Origin: Chlamydomonas sphaeroides
Taxonomy: Eukaryota > Chlorophyta > Chlorophyceae > Chlamydomonadales > Chlamydomonadaceae
Assembly (NCBI GenBank): GCA_001662425.1
Contig: BDDC01002627.1
Location: 1-11,561, forward strand
Direction: 5' to 3'
DNA: 11,561 nucleotides
Shown here: positions 8,706 to 11,561 of the stretch, one piece after another
How the letters are laid out: each line of letters begins with the position of its first letter
Numbering within the stretch: position 1 is the stretch's first letter
Notes under the pieces: generated by a model
Seen by the model: the letters and a program-made list of their open reading frames with translations, nothing else
The model's database searches: none
Told to the model about the DNA's origin: nothing
Program-made: the position numbers and the translations under genes

Positions 8706-9758
8706 TGCAGCGCGCAGCTTGCTTGCGGCAGGCCGCCTCATCGCAGCTCCGCTTGTGGGGCCCTCCCGAGGGACGGAGTCTTCAATTGGATAGATAGGTA
8801 CATACACACACCGTGACATATACATGCAGCCGTCTCTAAGCAAAGGCCGGCGTCATACGTGCGCGTCAGATGACAGCCACGCATACGGTTCATGCACGGA
8901 TGCCAACAACTCGAGATAGAGCACGAACCTACGTAACCCCTCCCGCAGCATGCGCTCAGCGCTGGCCGGCGGCCCACAGCCGCGCACACAAATATGCGCA
9001 CACCCACACCCACCCTGCATCGCAGCGCCCACCACGCCGCACGCAGTGCGCTTCACGCCGCCCGACATGCATGCGAGCAGGGAAGCATGACAATCCACCA
9101 TGCATGCTTCATGCCCTGCCAACGCATGACGCGTGCAATTCCGTCCCCAGGCAGGTGCCTCAAGCAGTGCAACAGCCTGGAGCATGCACACACGCACACA
9201 TACAGCTCACCCACAACAGCAGCCTGCCTCAACAGTGCAGCCTGCGTGCCATGACCACGTAGCGCCCGCTGCTACCCCTGCCCCAGCAGCAGCGCCAGCC
9301 CGGGGTCCCACTGGTGCGCCGTACCGCCAAAACGTTAGCGCCATGCGAGCCAACGAACAAGAAAGGAAATGAAAACAGGTCTACACGTACGGCAAGTTGC
9401 GCGCCCAAGCAACACGGGCACGAGCACACGCGTCACACGCGTCGCCATGCACGCGTGTCTTGCCCGCTTGGCGACCTATCGACAGCAGCATGAATGCGCC
9501 GCCGCTTGACGCACACGCAATGGGTAGGGCTCCAGACCGCACGTACACCCGCCTGCTGCTATACCATCCACCAGCAGCGGCACAAGCTGCAAGTTTGAGC
9601 GGCCTGAACCTCAATGCGATGACATCCTTGTTCGTGCGTGAACCCTCCTACGTACCCCCAAGCAAGCCCGCCGATCTTATGGAATCCTCAAGACCGCCTA
9701 CGCTACCCCGAGCTCCAGCAAACGTGACATGTGCCCCCTACAGTAGGCGCAGCAGCAG

Positions 9759-11561
9759 TTACACGCGGTCGATCTTGTCGTCCAGCCGGTGCTCCATCTT
9801 CATCTCCAGCGACGGTACGGGTTCAGCGGCCTTGCCAATGGACTTGTCCATCTCCTCACTGCTCATGTCCTCAAAGCCGGCCTTGCCTGCGGCGGCGGGA
9901 CACAGGGCAAGGGAGGACAGAGGGGCGACGATGAGGAGGGGCCCAGTGCAGTTGGCGCAGGCGCAGCAGGGACGGCGCATGTATGGGGCATGTCGGGGGT
10001 CTCGGTGCGGAAGGCCCCAGCAGTTCCGTGGAAGCGCACCCTGATGTACGCAGGCGCCACCAGATTCCACACTGACCCTTGGCTGGCTTTCCCACTCCCT
10101 CAATGGGCTGGCCCTGCTGTCCTACACGCCGGCGCCTCGCCCCCGCCCCTGGCCCCGTGCCCGTAAGGAGAGCACTCCAATGCAAAGCAGCCGCTCACCG
10201 TGCCCTGCGCCAGTAGTTGTGGGGTCGGCTCCGTCCTTGGGGATGATCAGGTTCAGGATGAGCGCGACCACGGCGCCAAAGGTGAATGAGGTTGACATGA
10301 CCAAAATGATGGCATCGCGGATGCCGCGCACGCCGCTGCTCATGTCGGGGGTAATGGGCCACAGCTGCGAGGTGGCCCACTGCGGGACCAGCTCCACGCC
10401 AAATGCCAGGGCTAGCGAGCAGGCCAGGATGAAGCGCGAGCGGCGAGTGAGCGGGTCGCCGTTGATGATGATCTTGATGCCCGACGCGATCACGTTGGCT
10501 GTGTGCGGGGTGTGGGGTGTGGAGGAGTAGGGGAGGGTTAATGCGACGCACGTGGGGCACGGGGCGCGGATTGCGGGCTGCCACTGTGTGGCCGAGGCGG
10601 GCCTGAGTGCAGCGTGTCAATTGTGTTGCCGCGCTCGCTCCAGCTGCTGCGCTACTCTCATGCCCATAGCCCACGACCATCCTGTGTTACGGGCGGCCAC
10701 CCTCTTTCCATGTCTCATCACTCGCGGATTGCGGGCGGCAGCTGTGTCACCGGGGTCTAACTGCGGCCAGGCGTGTCACACGCGCTGAGGCGTCCTACCC
10801 AGCTGTCGCACTGCCCTACCTCATCATGGCCCACAGCCCACCCTCCTGGGTGTGTCGCTATTTGAGGCGCAATTGCTACCTGCCTTCATCCCCGAAGCCC
10901 TTCGTCCTCCTCCCGTATCGTACGTACCGAACAGGAACGTGGTCATGCCCCCCAGCACGGCCTCGGGGATGGTGGTGATCCAGGCGCCGACCTTGCCCAG
11001 GACGCCCAGAAACAGCAGCCAGCCGGCCGCCGCAAAGCCCGCCTGGCGGCTGGCCACATTGGTGAGCGAGATGACTCCGTTGTTCTGGGCGAACGTGGTC
11101 AGCGGCAGCGAGGTTGCGAGCGCGGAGAAGATGCCGCTGATGCCGTCATTCAGCAGCGCGCCCTTGATGCGACGAGTGGCCTCCACGCCGTCCGTGGCCT
11201 GGCGAGACGCCTCCAGCGTGGCGGCGGTGTCTCCGACGGTCTCGATGCTGGTGATGATAAACACAATGCAAAGGGGAATGATGGCGGGTGGGTAGAAGCC
11301 CAGCGGGAAGGTCTTGGTCCACAGGAACGTGATGCCGGGCGCGGCGTCGATCTTGTCAGTGATTACTGCGGAAAGGCGGCCGACAAAGCGTCAGCCACAG
11401 CAGAACGCGCGTAGGTCGGAACCGTGCTCTGGATCTTGCTCTTGTGTGTGCGCCTTCGAAACTAATCATGCCACACCCGCCCCCTGCTCCGCTCACTCAC
11501 CGTACTTCTTTCCCTGGAACTTGATGCCAGCAGCAATGACATAGCCGAACAGGAGGGCCAG
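9759..11561 (-). CDS. NAT/NCS2 purine (xanthine/uric acid-type) permease, C-terminal half, four exons, 5' part off right edge
   Basis: Exons, read on the minus strand, are 11561-11501, 11365-10928, 10498-10199 and 9886-9759 (stop TAA). All three introns (135, 429 and 312 nt) are phase 1 GT-AG. The 308 residues begin in LALLFGYVIAAG (segment 7 of the UapA fold) and run to the C-terminus. Key family residues seen: SIETVGD with E62 and D66, equivalent to UapA E356 and D360 in segment 8; the signature FAQNNGVISLT with Q114-N115, equivalent to UapA Q408-N409 in segment 10; GGMTTFLF; and PLTRRSRFI. These line the purine site in UapA, so a xanthine/urate-H+ symporter at the plasma membrane is the best call. 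The hydrophilic tail (EDMSSEEMDKS onward) is Glu/Asp/Lys-rich and cytosolic. All catalytic-type residues are intact and there are no frameshifts. Confidence 0.92.
10565..10747. repeat. Short direct repeat within a permease intron
   Basis: CGCGGATTGCGGGC begins at 10565 and again at 10723, and similarity continues for about 25 bases (CTGTGT in both). Both copies lie in the 429-nt intron between the QNNG exon and the next exon. This suggests a local intron duplication with no clear function. A related GATTGCGG/AATTGCGG word also occurs in the intron remnant beside the exon relic near 8552. Confidence 0.5.

Larger units (their letters stand above)
8468..9758 (-). other. Downstream region and probable 3' UTR of the right permease gene
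   Basis: After the stop codon at 9761-9759 the minus strand shows no further permease exon. A TGTAA at 8705-8701 would give a 3' UTR of just over 1 kb. The stretch 8800-9260 is rich in short CA-type simple repeats and GCATGC-like words. Open frames on either strand are low-complexity and resemble no family I know. The segment 8468-8575 is probably intron sequence belonging to the exon relic. Confidence 0.4.

Noticed and set aside
8325..8843. 172-codon minus-strand open frame as a real gene
   Set aside because: Only its end resembles an NCS2 exon. The upstream part reads through the splice acceptor into intron-like sequence.
9397..10044. 215-codon plus-strand open frame
   Set aside because: It runs antisense across the last exon and an intron of the well-supported permease gene, so it is a shadow.
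1..11561. Prokaryotic operon, CRISPR array or phage island
   Set aside because: Genes are split by spliceosomal introns with GT-AG ends, there are no spaced identical repeats, and no Shine-Dalgarno-led gene runs.

Overview
The window looks like nuclear DNA of a green alga of the Chlamydomonas/volvocine type. It is GC-rich, and its genes are cut into short exons by small introns with GTGAGT, GTGCGT or GTAAG donors and CAG acceptors. It also carries TGTAA motifs, the usual polyadenylation signal of these algae, downstream of the genes. I cannot name the species. There is no operon, CRISPR array or bacterial mobile element here. The coding content had to be rebuilt by joining exons whose phases agree and whose products match known protein families.

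Layout. (1) 1-1878, minus strand: the first seven exons of a nucleobase-ascorbate transporter (NAT/NCS2, UapA-like xanthine/uric acid permease). The start codon is at 1878 and the gene runs off the left edge. (2) 1879-4944: a 3 kb divergent intergenic region with low-complexity GC-rich sequence and no exon I can defend. It must hold the promoters of the flanking genes. (3) 4945-7300, plus strand: a complete seven-exon gene for a 199-residue PLAC8 (cys-rich) protein, with a probable 3' UTR to about 8150. (4) 8242-8467, minus strand: a decayed copy of one NCS2 exon. It has an in-frame stop but keeps its splice acceptor and some adjoining intron homology. (5) 8468-9758: probable 3' UTR and downstream sequence of the next gene. 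(6) 9759-11561, minus strand: the last four exons of an NCS2 permease that enters from the right edge.

Biology. The two permease genes point the same way with a permease exon relic between them. This suggests an expanded local cluster of purine transporter genes of the kind algae use to scavenge nitrogen from xanthine and urate. The left gene shows only the N-terminal half of the fold and the right gene only the C-terminal half, so the two cannot be compared within the window. The PLAC8 gene lies between them on the other strand, and nothing in the sequence ties it to purine uptake.

I see no evidence of a new multi-gene system. The points most worth checking are the exon relic, a G-quadruplex-capable repeat at a PLAC8 splice donor, and a long out-of-frame reading frame overlapping the PLAC8 start.
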